A stretch of 64,000 nt of DNA from Glandiceps talaboti (GCF_964340395.1 NC_135549.1:22322342-22386341), one strand, 5' to 3'. Counted from the stretch's first letter, positions 13,270 through 25,800 are shown. Made by a program: numbers and translations. Notes: generated from the letters alone by a model not told the origin.

Positions 13270-13990
13270 TATGAATTAACACTCAACTCAGCTGCTATAT
13301 CGTTAACTCAGCTGTATTTGGGACTTGGTAGAACAGAAGTTCCTATGTGTAATTATGCTTTAAAATGTGCTTATAGAGGCTGCAATAGATTGTATACTCC
13401 CCAGGAAGTTGAGGAATTTATACTATAAGCTTTGAACCATCATGACTGTGTTAATAGTCAACCCAGCTGTATAATTGGGGACCTGTTAGGACAGAAGTTG
13501 CAATGTGTATGCTGTAATCCTCTGTGCTTATAGAGGCTGTGGATTAATACTCCCCAGGGAGTTGAGGAATTTATACTACTGCAGGGGGGGGGGGGTAATA
13601 AGCCTTGAACCACCACGACTGTCCTTTAGTCAAACCAGCTGTATAATTGGGGACCTGGTGGGACAGAAGTTGCTATGCATGTGTAATATGTTCTACATGT
13701 AATCCTATGGGCCATGAGGCTGTAGTGAATTACTCTCCCCAGGGAGTAGAGAATTAGTTAAATGATAAGATTTGAACCATGATTGTTCTTCAGTTAACCT
13801 CAGACCACCCGGTGGACAGAGAGTCAACCCAGCTATATGATTGGGGACCTGATATGATATAATGTGTATACATTAATCCTGTGTGTTTATAGAGGTTGCC
13901 ATATACCGGTAATATATATTGTACTCCACAGGGAGTTGAAGTTTTATAGGACCGTTGCACAACAACGGCATCCATTATGGAAAGAAGCTT
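13270..13990 (+). repeat. Tandem array of SINE body/tail sequence (about 4 copies)
   Basis: A unit of roughly 155-195 bp repeats about four times. Each contains TTGAACCAYSAYKAYTGT, then CCAGCTGTATAATTGGGGAC, ACAGAAGTTG, TTATAGAGGCTG, and finally CTCCCCAGGGAGTTGAGGA. The CAGCT anchors are at about 13309, 13464, 13636 and 13830. The same unit forms the body of the tRNA-headed SINE at 38395-38645, but no tRNA-like head is present here. The array therefore looks like post-insertion tandem amplification of a SINE body. A Tc1/mariner-type MITE abuts its right end. Confidence 0.7.
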
Positions 13991-13992
13991 TA

Positions 13993-14270
13993 CAGTGCTT
14001 TTCCCCAAAGTATGTCAAAGTCATTAGTTAATGATATATTAAAAAAGTAACAGCATGCATACTACTTTAACAGATTCTACCAACTTTCACTGGTTGCTGG
14101 CCATGGATTTTTTTTTGCACTTTTACCTTGTGTAGTAGTTACTGTTTATATCCAGAGCCCACACGGTGTAAGTGATGTTTGTGTGTTATCTTTATGGTGT
14201 CTATCTCAACATTAAAACCTTGTGATCATGCAGGTTCACTGATCTTGACTCGCTTTGGGGAAAAGCACTG
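13993..14270. mobile_element. Tc1/mariner-type MITE
   Basis: The element begins CAGTGCTTTTCCCCAAAG and ends with its exact reverse complement CTTTGGGGAAAAGCACTG. It is bounded by TA on both sides (13991-13992 and 14271-14272), the target duplication of Tc1/mariner elements. Inner homology extends the arms imperfectly (GTCAAAGTCA versus GTCAAGATCA). The 278-bp body has no transposase frame, so it would be a non-autonomous copy. Confidence 0.75.
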
Positions 14271-14272
14271 TA

Positions 14273-16652
14273 ATAAATATGTCCTACAGTGCCACTATTA
14301 TATTTTTTTGATAGATTTACTGAGTGCATGTTTTACTGTGTTGTCTACCTGTGTACTATGTATATACACTACTGCTACTCGTGTTATCAGTATCTGTAAA
14401 GTAATTTTCCGATCGCAACCACTCAATTTCTTTATCCACACCACGTACTTCCAATGCAATAGATACATCAATACATGACAATAAGTCAACCTTTTTTGTT
14501 CTATTTTGATAGGTACTGAGATTTGTTGATAACCTCAATGTTTTATTTGGCGCTGACATTATACTTTTTGATGGAAATGTCACCTTCAGCATTTTAATGG
14601 GTTTTTTTTCATCATGTTAGTTTGTTGAAATGAATTCCCTATAGGATGGGTTGCTATGGAAACACACGTTTCTAGTCCATAGTCACGAATACTACCACAT
14701 TATCAGATAGTTCTGCCCAAAAGCTGTTCGCATGTCACAATAATTGAAATTTGTTGGTTATGTTATATTGTCGGCGAAGAATTATTCATGACATGCTATC
14801 AGGATATGCAAATTCGGTCTAAGAAGGTTATTTTCAGACAAAACTGTTAAACTTTAAAAGTACTGGTTTGAAATTTGGTAGGTACATCTTATGTGTACAA
14901 ACTTTTAGCTATGTATGAACTGGGGTGGGGGGTGAGGGGGGTTATACTGTATACTTACACATATTGATTAAAATCTATGTAGCCGGGGGGGGGGGGGAGA
15001 CTATATACGAAAAGTCTTGAGTTCATTTCGGGGTAGTCTAGTTCCTATACGATACGTTATGATTATTACGATCATCTCCACTTTCCTATACGACACGTTA
15101 CCATCATCATGATCATTACTAGGATCATCCCCACGTGTATGGTACGTCAAAAGTCGAACTCGTAGTATTTGTAACGCGTCACATGGAGATGATAGTAGTA
15201 ATCGTAACGCCGTGTCTTATAGGAACTAGACTAATTTCGGAGGGGGGGGGGTTGAATTTTTTGGAAGCGCAAAGGCGGGGGGGGGGCAGCAGCGAATTTT
15301 TATTATAACCCCCCCCCCCATAAATTCTGACCGCAGCCTAAATATGAATGCCGAGGTCTTACCACAGGGGACTCGAATCAGTTAGTTATGTTTACAAATC
15401 AAACAAACAAATAAATAAATAAATAAATAATGACAATCATCAACAATAGAGTAATCACAAATCAGTATCAACAATAATGTTCACTGCATCCACGATAAAT
15501 ATATTAAAGTATAATTAATTGATTTTTAGGTCTGCATAAAAATCAGCGCCCTCAACGGCGTTCACGATTTCATCATATATTTTTACTACTTATGGATAAT
15601 ACACGTATCGACCACTGATTGACATGTACAATGTCTATATATTGTGATTGTCAGTGAATATATTGTGGTTGTCTGGTCGAATAATGATACTACAGTTACA
15701 ATGAACATATTTATTAGTGCATTCTGAACCTGACCGTAATCAAAATGCCATAATTCAATGAAGACTTCGATGTAGATATAATGTCTACTCTGTCTTGGTA
15801 GAATTTTTGGACAAAGTAAATTATAGCTAGGATATCAACAAATGCTCCTCAAATTCTCATATATTACATTGTACTCTTAATGATTACACAATAGTTACAC
15901 TGCTATCACACTGTCAAAGCCATGACCCTGTGAAATTCTGTTTACAGTACGATAATTTATTCATACACGGAATTTGAATGGCAATGTTAGCATTAAATCG
16001 GCCTTCAGTCATTCTAAGGGGCGGGGAGGATTAACACGAGGTCACCATCCCGTTTCAATACCCTATCACAGAAAGTACTGTCTTTGTCGCGTCGTAAGTA
16101 GGGGACATCGAAAACATAGCTAGGTATCGTATCTGTGATCGTGACATTTTGCTATAGGCCTATGCATTTTCGGTAAATATTTATAAATTTTATTCAACCC
16201 TAAAATGAACAAAATTTTGCTTAGATCAATTAAAACAAAGACAATTTATCCCTTTCCATCAACCACGAATACGTAACCTACAGAGTCTGCATTAAAACGA
16301 GAGATGATGTGAACATGTCGGTAACTTTATTTTTGAAAATACTATCTTATGATGAAAGAAACTGATGTACAGTGGAAAACAGAACGTATCGTTGTGTATG
16401 ATGACATCATTGTCATGTGACCATCAATTCTTCGTCAGCGAAGTTTCAACATATCATTCTTCATTTTCGCCATGTGCAATTTTTTAAAATGATTTTTGTA
16501 ACCAATATAACGTATATCGCCCAAACAAGTTTTTTCTTGTATAATAACCATAAGGGATACATCAGTAAAAATACCAAAATGGCTCCACATAAACGTATGA
16601 AGATGTGCAAAAAGGGATAACATTTTCCTAGCGTCCTCCCAAGACTTTTTAC
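14273..16652. other. Intergenic sequence, no gene supported
   Basis: The region holds the foldback MITE at 15034-15233, several G or C homopolymers (14984, 15241, 15281, 15311), a short (AAAT)n near 15408 and one GAGGGCGC site on the minus strand (15546-15553). I see no exon. Confidence 0.5.
15034..15233. mobile_element. 200-bp foldback MITE with long terminal inverted repeats
   Basis: The termini TAGTCTAGTTCCTATA (15034-15049) and TATAGGAACTAGACTA (15218-15233) are exact inverted repeats, and similarity continues inward to about 45 bp per arm. The flanks ATTTCGGGG (left) and ATTTCGGAG (right) match at eight of nine positions, suggesting a 9-bp target duplication. A duplication of that size would fit Mutator-like or related superfamilies, but this is inference. 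No coding capacity is present. Confidence 0.75.
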
Positions 16653-16816
16653 GTAGATTCTGTGAGACTGTCTAGCGGCTCCAAAATCGGCAACACCCAT
16701 TGTGATGAACGAGAAGGCTGATGCACTGCATGTCCAATCTTCTGCGTGCGCATTGAGAATCGTCCCTACTCCAACCAATGTACCAATAAATATAATATGA
16801 GCAACGATAAAGTCAG
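16653..16816 (-). CDS. Possible single exon of a rhodopsin-type 7TM receptor
   Basis: On the minus strand an acceptor (CTCTCCACAG|CT at 16816) opens a 164-nt frame that closes at a donor (CTAC|GTAAAA at 16653/16652). The peptide begins ADFIVAHIIFIGTLVGVG, followed by W.C.ASAF and ending HRIY. The spacing resembles the end of TM2 (the AD pair), a Cys at the start of TM3 followed by AF five residues later, and an R-containing motif at the TM3 end, as in class A GPCRs. The DRY motif is not conserved and no other exon of the gene was found nearby, so this may be a pseudogene fragment or chance. Confidence 0.3.
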
Positions 16817-16870
16817 CTGTGGAGAGAAAATAACAACTTATCAAAATTATATAACATGTCTTACAAAACA

Positions 16871-16951
16871 GTGGGTAGGGTGGAATAGGGTAGAATGGGG
16901 TAGGGTGGGTCGGGGTAGGGTAGGTTAGGTAGGTAGGCAGGCAGGTAGGTA
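16871..16951 (+). repeat. G-rich GGGTA/GGTA degenerate repeat
   Basis: About 80 bp of irregular GGGTAG, GGGTGG and GGTAGG units. It contains many runs of three or more G, so G-quadruplex formation is plausible. The pattern is not regular enough to be telomeric. Confidence 0.7.
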
Positions 16952-18039
16952 GGAAACTACCCTAAAATCTGCAAGTATGACTGACACCTTGGACCATAAT
17001 CGAACCCGTTGGATTTGGACAAGAATCATTGATGATAATTATTAATACGATGAAAACGTTACTGTACACGAAACTGTTTGGCCCTAGGCTAGCTTACACC
17101 TCATTAGGTGTACGGTCTGCATAATGATTTGGTGAACTATATGCTATGCCATTGAACGTCGAGGACTTTAATACCAACATATATCGAATCTTCCCCTCCG
17201 GCAGATGCTTCACAAAAAATGGAATTTTTGTTTGGTGTGTACTATATGAAAACATGCAGCTACGTATGATTCGACAGATCAGACGAAACTTCAGATATAG
17301 CCAAATCAAAAATATACTTTTTCCTTCCGAAAACAAGACATCAGAAAATAGGGTTGATAGGTGGTTTTGAATTTTATTTATTTATTTATTTATTTATTTA
17401 TTTGGTGTAATTGCCAAAAAAACAAGATATTCATTGGTCACAATACTTCAATTTATGATAGTTTGATGGGGTACGTGTAAAAGAAGTCGATGAACACAAT
17501 TATATGTGAAGTAGATTGTACTGTACAAATGCAACTTACAGGCTGAAAAGACCGGGTTTCTCGGATATACAGTTAGCACTTCATCAACTAAAACCTTTGT
17601 GTTTCACATTTCATTTTCAAGTAGTAAATTATCATGGTAAACGAAGCTGTACAAAAAATTAAAATCCAAAATACATACCCATCTGTAGTTTATACGGCAA
17701 CTTTATATAAGGCGTCGCGTGTGACAAAAATCACAAATTGCTTGACGTGTCGAGGAAAAACACGTGCACTGTAATCAGATCTATGATTGAAGATGATTTT
17801 GATTTTTCCCGATTACCAAATTCACTCACGTCAGTCTGTCAAACCCCAAATTGCTAAACATTTGCTGTTATGGACCAAATGCGATGTTATGACAAAGAAC
17901 TTATTTTAGCTACTTTTCATAGCTCACATACAACTTTTACTTACCAATGTGCCGACAAATTCGCCTTGACCTTATATATCGATATGATTAAACGAGAAAA
18001 AAGCGGGTAATCAGCTTCCTACGAAAGCCGTAAAGGGAC

Positions 18040-18420
18040 TGACAGAAGTATAAGTTTTTGACCAAAATCCATATTTTTACACTTAATTTACTTCTCACTG
18101 ACAAGATCATCATGAGCTGATTTTTTCTTCATCTACACACTCCTAAAAACATCCAAGCAAATTTCAGCACAATCTGCCCACTAGTTTTGAAATTGAAGTT
18201 GTTGTTTTTTTACCAAAAAGCCTAATTGCATACCACTGAGGGGATCATCATGAAGAATTTTTCAGTTGCAAATACCTTAAAGTACACCCTCACCAAAGTT
18301 CAGATCAATCTGCTCAGTGGTTACGGAGCTTTCACCAAAAATCACATTTTTGACCCAAATTACACACCTGTGGTGTGATCTTTTTTATTTGAACAATTTT
18401 CTATCTATTGTGCTAAAAAA
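18040..18420. repeat. Two diverged copies of a roughly 170-bp segment
   Basis: Shared landmarks recur about 170-190 bp apart: GATCATCATGA, then a segment CAAATTTCAGCACAATCTGC versus CAAAGTTCAGATCAATCTGC, then CCACTAGTT versus TCAGTGGTTAC. This looks like an old tandem duplication or a dispersed repeat of unknown class. Confidence 0.4.
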
Positions 18421-18837
18421 ATGAACGTCCGCCTAATGCATAAATAATATGTTAATCATCTATGCAATCTCAAAATTAATAAGTTATTTGAAAGGGTAAG
18501 GAAGAGCTTACTAGTTTATGCATGATCGAATGTTTGTCCAGTGTGATAATCTCCCAGCAGATGAGAGATAAAGCAAACTGTTAATGTAAGTCTCAGATTT
18601 ATAAGATTAGGAATGTTTTAATTTAGATGAGAGGGGAAGAATGGACAAGGCGTCTTTATTTAGTCATTAAAGAAAAGAGAGAATTACATACAACCTCAGA
18701 CTGCTATAGTGGTCTGAGATATAGCTGAGGGCAAAGTAACCAGGGAAAGAAAAAGAGATAGTTTTAAAACTCAATGAGTGAATTGATCAATATCACACAC
18801 AAAATAAGTTATATTGCACCACAAAAATTGATCATTC

Positions 18838-18901
18838 AATCGATCAATCGTTCAACCAAATAATAAATCAATCAATCAATAAATCAACCGATCGATCGAT
18901 C

Positions 18902-18933
<32 letters not shown>

Positions 18934-18966
18934 CTCAAACAAAAACAAACAAAAACAAACACAAAA
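18838..18966. repeat. AATC / GATC / CAA simple-repeat block
   Basis: CAATCGATCAATCG-type tetranucleotides are followed by about 11 CAA triplets and then AAAC-rich sequence. Confidence 0.85.
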
Positions 18967-21900
18967 ACCCGAAAAATATTTGCTTGTACAAAAATTACAT
19001 AAATTGAGGCAGATTTCATATAGTTGTCAGGAATTTTTTATTAAATTGCTTTTATTGTTTTAATATAAACAATACAATGTATACCTCAGTGTTGTCATCA
19101 AATCTACATTCAGTCTACATCAACAATATATATTTGGTGAGCTACTTGAACATTTTGGTGCAAAACAAAGTTAAATTCATGAATTTAGAATGAACAATAT
19201 ATACGTTTGTACAAAATGTCTGCATACTTAAGGAACGTAGTACGCCATGGCCCACTTCTTTTCAGTTTAAGACCCTAGCTGGTTCACAGACAAGATATAA
19301 TCTTGCCTTCTGGTAAAAGCTTTTGGAAGTTCAGCTTAATAAAGAGATATCATTTCAGAGGTGTATCTTCTTCAACACTAAATAGACATGGAGTGACAGT
19401 GAAGGCAATCCTAGCCTGCAACCATTTCAAGATACTTAAAGGTCAATCAGGAATGATATGAAACAATGTGTTCACATGACACGACTTTGTTACAATCCTT
19501 CATACCTCGCCTAGGAGGAAGGGACAAATAATTTTGTACTCCTCAATGTCCCCCAAGTCAGCCAAACCCCATTATATATAGGAAACACAGACTCTATATA
19601 ATCTATATCACCAAGCTCCCTGATAGTCATTACCTCTACAGAGGATTTTATTTGTGTTGTGTATGTAACATGTACGACGTCAATAGCAACGTTGTGCCAT
19701 CTAAAAACACCCCCTTTACACAATCACCCCCCCTCCCGGGGGGGGGGTACATATACTAATAACACTCTTAACTATTTTCAAGACAAAAATATTCCAACTT
19801 TTGTGGATGTATTGATTGAAATGGTCAATGGAAAAACACTCCTGTGTACTATATATACAGTTTATCCATTACATTAGCTGCACATAATCAGACCAATTAT
19901 TTTGGGATTGCCTCCTAATACCTAGCCCCAATACCAACCAACTACAGTACCATATAATTGCAATTTTTGAAATGGGAATCTTGAATTAAAAGGATTCAGT
20001 GATCATAGTGTTGCAAACTGACATCAGCTAAGTTATCGCAGAACAGACAATAACGGTGAAATTCCTACATATATCATAAATAATTAAGGACTGTTTAGAA
20101 CTGATTATTATTGTAACCATGGCAACAAAGTAATATTTCACTATCAAGTTATCTGTTTCATTTCAGTATTATTGTCCTAGATTTGAGATGTCGCCATATG
20201 TCTCTCTTAAAAGAGATTTCTTTCATCCAGAAAATCATCTTAAATTTCAGAACCATTGTTTTCCCCATGCACTGCAGTTATCTGTCAAAAACAAATCAAT
20301 GGTAATAGACACTCATGAATTACCATTGCATGAAAAATTTACGAACTAAATGAAAGCTGTAAAACTGATAAAGTTTTATTTTGGGTTGATGACTTCAGAC
20401 TTTTTGTATTCATGAACAGGAGAGAACGGTATTGATAGGTAATCCAATTTGCTGACGATATAGACTGCAATGAATTAAATATCTTACCAACTAGCTTGCA
20501 TTCTTCATAATTTATTGTCTAAGGTTGGAGGATATGAATATAATTGTGCATTCCAGGGAGCTTCTGGGATGAATAGAGGCACATTTATGTTTTATTTATT
20601 GGGTAAACTCTTCAATAGAATATTTATCTCATTATTTATCATCATGCTACTGTACTTTACATTCATTTTCTAATTTTCTGGTAAGGTTTTAGAATCGTAG
20701 AAAAAAGGGGAATTTTGTTAGATTCACATTTTCTATGGACCTGTTCATAAGTTTGATGGAAGAAGAGGATGGTTGGTGTGTTAACATTGGCAGATTTAAT
20801 CTTTTCATCCCTGGATGGACAAAATCTCTAAGCCAGCACCTTCTCGGCTAAAACTAGTACACACAGTAGCCCTGGATAGCTTGTATACATCTCATTGTTC
20901 TTTACCCCCCCCCCCCCCCCCCCATGAATAAGAGGATTATCTGCATGCAGACTGAGTGAGTAATGAATTACATCATAAAGATTTTTACAATTTGAAAATC
21001 CTGCAGCAACAGTGTTGGCCCATAGTCATTAAGTTACACTAATGCTGAAATATTGATATTTTCTGTTAGAATGCCGAGATATTTCTTAAGATGTACTTGG
21101 AGAATAGTCTGTAAGGTACGTTGTGATGGGGGTGCCCTCACCGGCACATCAGTCAACTCAGTTCAGCAGGCCAGTACGGGTGGAGGTACAAAACATATTT
21201 TACAATCGACTCAGAGAGCTGGAATATCCACTGTCTGTAGTAGTGTGGTACCAATTACTGAATATTTGATGCTATACAGGTGACACTATACAACCCTAGT
21301 TCTGTAGCAGGGTGGATGGTTGAGTCCATTTGTTAAAAAGCTGCATACCAAATTTCTCAATGCTATAAATGAAATCTGCTAAAAAACCTTGACATAACTA
21401 GAACTAGTTCATCTAATATTCAACTTATTTATGTTATTATTGCTCATGAATGTAAATGATTACCTAGAGATAAAATCCTCTCAATACCTCAAAAATACAG
21501 AATTTGTTGACAAACTCTACAATTCTTTGGAGCATTTATTTATACTATTTACACTGAATATAGTTTATGAGTACAAAATGCTATACACTTCAGTGTGAAA
21601 CAGCTGCTATGAATATTCAGTGTTCAACCGTTGAATAACATATTTCTGCTATCTCCCATGATGCAATAGCCCATAGCAAAGACACCCTATAAACGCACAC
21701 GAGCAACTTGATGTTGCTCAGAAATCGCAAATAATTGTAGGTGATGTAAAATCATGAAATGGCTCTCGAGAACCCATACTTTATGAAAATGTCTATTTTC
21801 TGGATTGGTATTCCTCTTTCACTGTAAAGAGAATTTTGATTAAATATACCTACAATTTTAATCAGATTGCTTCAAAATAAGTTGAGAGCGGGGAAGTTTC

Positions 21901-22112
21901 TCAGTTGCTAGAAATGCAAAATTAAAATTTTTGAAGACAGTAAATAAAATATTGGATAACCGAGTTTATCATTCATCTATGACGTACCGTATGTTACACC
22001 TGGTCTACAAACACTTGGTGTTCGTAAGTTAACGTAATAAATTTCTGTATTAGCAAAATTGGAAGACTTGATTAAAAACAATGCTGGAAACATAACATAG
22101 TTTTAAAAATTA

Positions 22113-22122
22113 TTTATTTATT
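22113..22122 (-). terminator. IMP4: Candidate polyadenylation signal for IMP4
   Basis: TTTATT on the plus strand (AATAAA on the minus strand) occurs in two overlapping copies about 240 bp past the IMP4 stop codon. The signal lies just beyond the duplicated exon-end copies, which would place those copies in the 3' UTR. Confidence 0.4.
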
Positions 22123-22243
22123 AAATAAACAATAAACTACAGCATATAGCACTTGTTTGCGATGAAAATACTGTGACAAATTTGTTGGATACAAGGTCAC
22201 CCCAAGTAGAGTCCATCTCAAATTCACCAAAATGAATGGTGTG

Positions 22244-22416
22244 AATCAAGGCTCGGGCGTGTCCTTTTCTTGGCGATGTTCACATATAGTTTGGCAGCTG
22301 TTAATCAAGACTGGCACATGTCCTTTTCTTGGCGGTGTTCACATATAGTTTGGCAGCTGTTAATCATTGCTGAGATATTTTCTTTTCTTAGCTGTATTCA
22401 TGTATGGTTTGAGTCT
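22244..22416 (-). repeat. 59-bp tandem triplication of the IMP4 terminal coding segment
   Basis: Three units in direct tandem with a 59-bp period are anchored at plus-strand positions 22380 (TTCTTTTCTTAG), 22321 (TCCTTTTCTTGG) and 22262 (TCCTTTTCTTGG). On the minus strand, unit 1 is the functional end of IMP4 (peptide [13 protein letters not shown] and stop). Units 2 and 3 align codon by codon: VNTAKKRTCASLD with stop, and VNIAKKRTRPSLD with the stop changed to TCA. Units 2 and 3 are closer to each other than to unit 1, and both lie in the 3' UTR. Confidence 0.85.
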
Positions 22417-22656
22417 CCATTCAGTGTCTGCAGTACCAGCATTATCCAGTGTACCAAGTTTAATTTCATATACTGAAATATATAAACCAATAAATAATTG
22501 GTTTTCTGTGTGATTTAACTTACATCATGCCAATATATGAGAGAATGTGAATGTTTGGAGTTGCTCAATATTCATGTTTTGGTGACAAATACACTGGAAC
22601 ACACACCATGACGGTAATACTAATGCACATACATCTATGCTGTCACAAGTATGAAT

Positions 22657-22701
<45 letters not shown>

Positions 22702-22709
22702 GTATGAAT

Positions 22710-22742
<33 letters not shown>

Positions 22743-22748
22743 GCCAGG

Positions 22749-22825
<77 letters not shown>

Positions 22826-25800
22826 CCAGCCAGCCAGCCAGCCAGACAAAAAAAAAACCCTGAAATACAGGTTTATACTGAAATTCTGAACCTTAGAAAG
22901 TGGCCTGGTTTACTTTAGTATTTGTTTTGTGTTTATCTTAGACGAAAAATAACTTGTCATCACTTATTCATCTCTATATATTTATTTTTAATTCTCTGTA
23001 TTTCCAATTTACGATTGCAACACATCCAAAGGTACTTTAATTTGTTTAAATGTCAATCACACCTCAGAGTGTTTCATATGATACCTGTTAAAACTCTTCA
23101 GGGGATATGTATATTTGAGTGAAAACCTTATAATTCATTCACAAGCCATGCTAATGATTCTACCAACAGTCACTACATTTTTTGTTCCGAAGAAAATACT
23201 AGAAAGTATTCATATTATTTCGCCTGTAACCATAGTAACCAAATTCCAAAGAGCTATTGAACCAAAATACACTGCCATAGTAATGGAAAGTCTGCGGGAT
23301 GTCACTGTCATTGTTGTTGATTTTTTGCACCAAGGGTAAATTACTGTAAACCTAGATATTTTCATGACTAGAAAATTTTGCGATTTTTTTAGTCTTCAGC
23401 TAGTTCTCAAAGACTAATTTTTACCAGACTGGCACATTGCGTTCATGTGAAAAAAAAAAGGCATTTTACTCTCTAGCTATTTTTGCATTTTAGTTTTCCA
23501 GCACAAATAAGACTTTTAGTGAAAATTTCCATATATTCATTTCTATATTGACAACATGATCTCGTTTGTACATTAGCTGGCGACAAGGAGGTTGAATATT
23601 AAATATTAATCTGTCATCTTCTGTAACCAGATATGTTGGCATCAATGAAATGATGTCCTGAGTCATATTTGGAGTATGTCTGTTGCTTTGTCTATTGATA
23701 CAATAGAATCTGCCATCAAGACAAGATTACAGTTTTTGAAGTACGAGTACAAAATGTTTGTTGAATTATAGAAGTGTATTTTTTTAAGGATGGTGAGTAG
23801 GAAAAACCTGCCAGAGTTCTACATGTAATGTATTTTACCAGGGTTCCACGCCAGTATCATAGTTTGTAGATATATGGAAATCTGTGTAAATTTTAGTCGA
23901 ATTCCCTTCTCTGTTATTATGGTTCCCAAATCTTTGTACAAAAAACTAAACCTGTATGAATGTTGTAGGTGGTTTACAGACTATGCCTTAGTTTATGGTG
24001 CTTCATGCATACACAATTCTGGACAACAACAGGGTATACAATTTTTGAAATTTTGACTAAATCATAATATCTGTAAGTACACTTATTATAACAAGCCAGA
24101 AGATTTCAAGTCATGTTGGGATTTTGGTTATTACAACTTCACATCACACCTAGCCCTGATACACCCTAACGTATTTTAACTAGTTTATGAAGCATTGGCC
24201 AGAAAGCACACATTTTTATTTTTGGTTTTTAAATTTACCCGCTGTGATATGATGCAAACACCTTCATCATGTGATTGGAACCAACAAGGAGAACATAGCA
24301 GTACCCATGTAAATGTGATTAACATATTATGAACATAACATCGCTGTGAAATTGTAATCTAATATTCCATATTCCGGTTACTGAATATGTGACCATTTCT
24401 CTTGGGTAACCACCACAAGAGGGCACACCAGATTTGGCAAAGTGCGGGCTAAATTTTGTGTCATGGCCACTGGCTGCATGGCAGTGCATGGCAGAGTGAA
24501 TGAAATGTGTATGTGAAAGAACGGTGTGTGTTCTTATTAAAAAGAGCATTAGAATGGTTAGGCATGTATTATAATATGTATCATAACGGAACTGCAATAA
24601 AATTTGTAGAATTTTATGATTTGACAATACTCACATTTCATTTCAAACCTCGGTCCCACTTCTTGTAATTCGATATCTTTACCATTCTCTGTTTTCTTGT
24701 AAGTGTGGTGTCTGTTGTTCAAAAATACACTGAATGTTATCAATGGCATAAAAATAATGTGAATACTTTCAAAATTGTCATAGTTTGCTGTAGTCTTTAA
24801 CCATACACATCATTTACGGAACATTAGTGAATATTTGGCAATATTTGATCAGGGATATTTTAAAAAGTTGACTACTACAGTGTTACAGCCTGTAGATTGG
24901 TAGGTAAGATTATATCTACCCAGAATCCCAACTCAAAATATCATGTTAAATATATAGAGATTTCAGATGATATCTATGCAAATTTAATCAGATTCCTCTC
25001 TCTGTAACTGAAGTTTACAAGTTATATAGAGATTTTGGATGATATCTATGTAAATTTTATCAGATTCCTCCCTCTGATTGCAGTTTAAAAAGATATATAG
25101 AGATCTCAGATGATATCTATGCAATATTATCAGATTCCTCTCTCTGTAACTGAAGTTTACAAGTTATATACAGATCTCAGATGATATCTATGCAAATTTA
25201 ATCAGATTCCTCTCTCTGTAACTGAAGTTTACGAGTTATAGAGATCTCAGATGATATCTATGCAAATTTAATCAGATTCCTCTCTCTGTAACTGAAGTTT
25301 ACAAGTTATATAGAGATCTCAGATGGTATGTATGCAAATATAATCAGATTCCTCCTTCTGTTTCCAAACCCATACATTATCACAACAAATAGACACTACT
25401 GGTATTCTGTAAAACATAAGCTTTACTAAAGTAACCGTGGTGAGAGACTATGCTAGAATTAATTCAAATTTATCATATTCCTGTAAAGCCACAGTAGCTA
25501 TATGATTTCACTACATGTACTTTCCATTAAATTTTTACCTTGTTGAAAAAAAATAAAAATCTTTCCTGGAAACAGTTCAATCCTTCTGATCAGCTGAACT
25601 GCTTCTTTATTACTATGTACACTAGCTTGATGTCCATATGTAAACTGTCATGTAGCATGTATAGACCTGATTTCTTATTTATCAACAAATTATAAATGTG
25701 TGGGATGTTATGCATAATTCAGCGAGTACAAAAAATAACTACTGAGGTAAGTGGAAAATAAGAATATAAAAGAATGAATGAATTTAATTTCTGATAAAAA

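Larger units (their letters stand above)
16817..22359. other. Gene-poor region downstream of IMP4
   Basis: No exon is supported. Contents are G-rich GGGTA-type repeats (16871-16951), (TTTA)n near 17376, a diverged repeated segment (18040-18420), an AATC/CAA simple-repeat block (18838-18966), a poly-C run near 20905, a perfect RFX X-box-like palindrome (20113-20126), and the IMP4 3' UTR with its duplicated exon end (22244-22359). Confidence 0.5.

Noticed and set aside
16871-16951. Interstitial telomeric repeat
   Set aside because: Units are irregular mixtures of GGGTA, GGGTGG and GGTAGG rather than tandem TTAGGG.
22525-22918. Cys/Val- and His/Thr-rich open frames
   Set aside because: They come from the (CA)n/(CAGA)n/(CAGC)n block in IMP4 intron 8.
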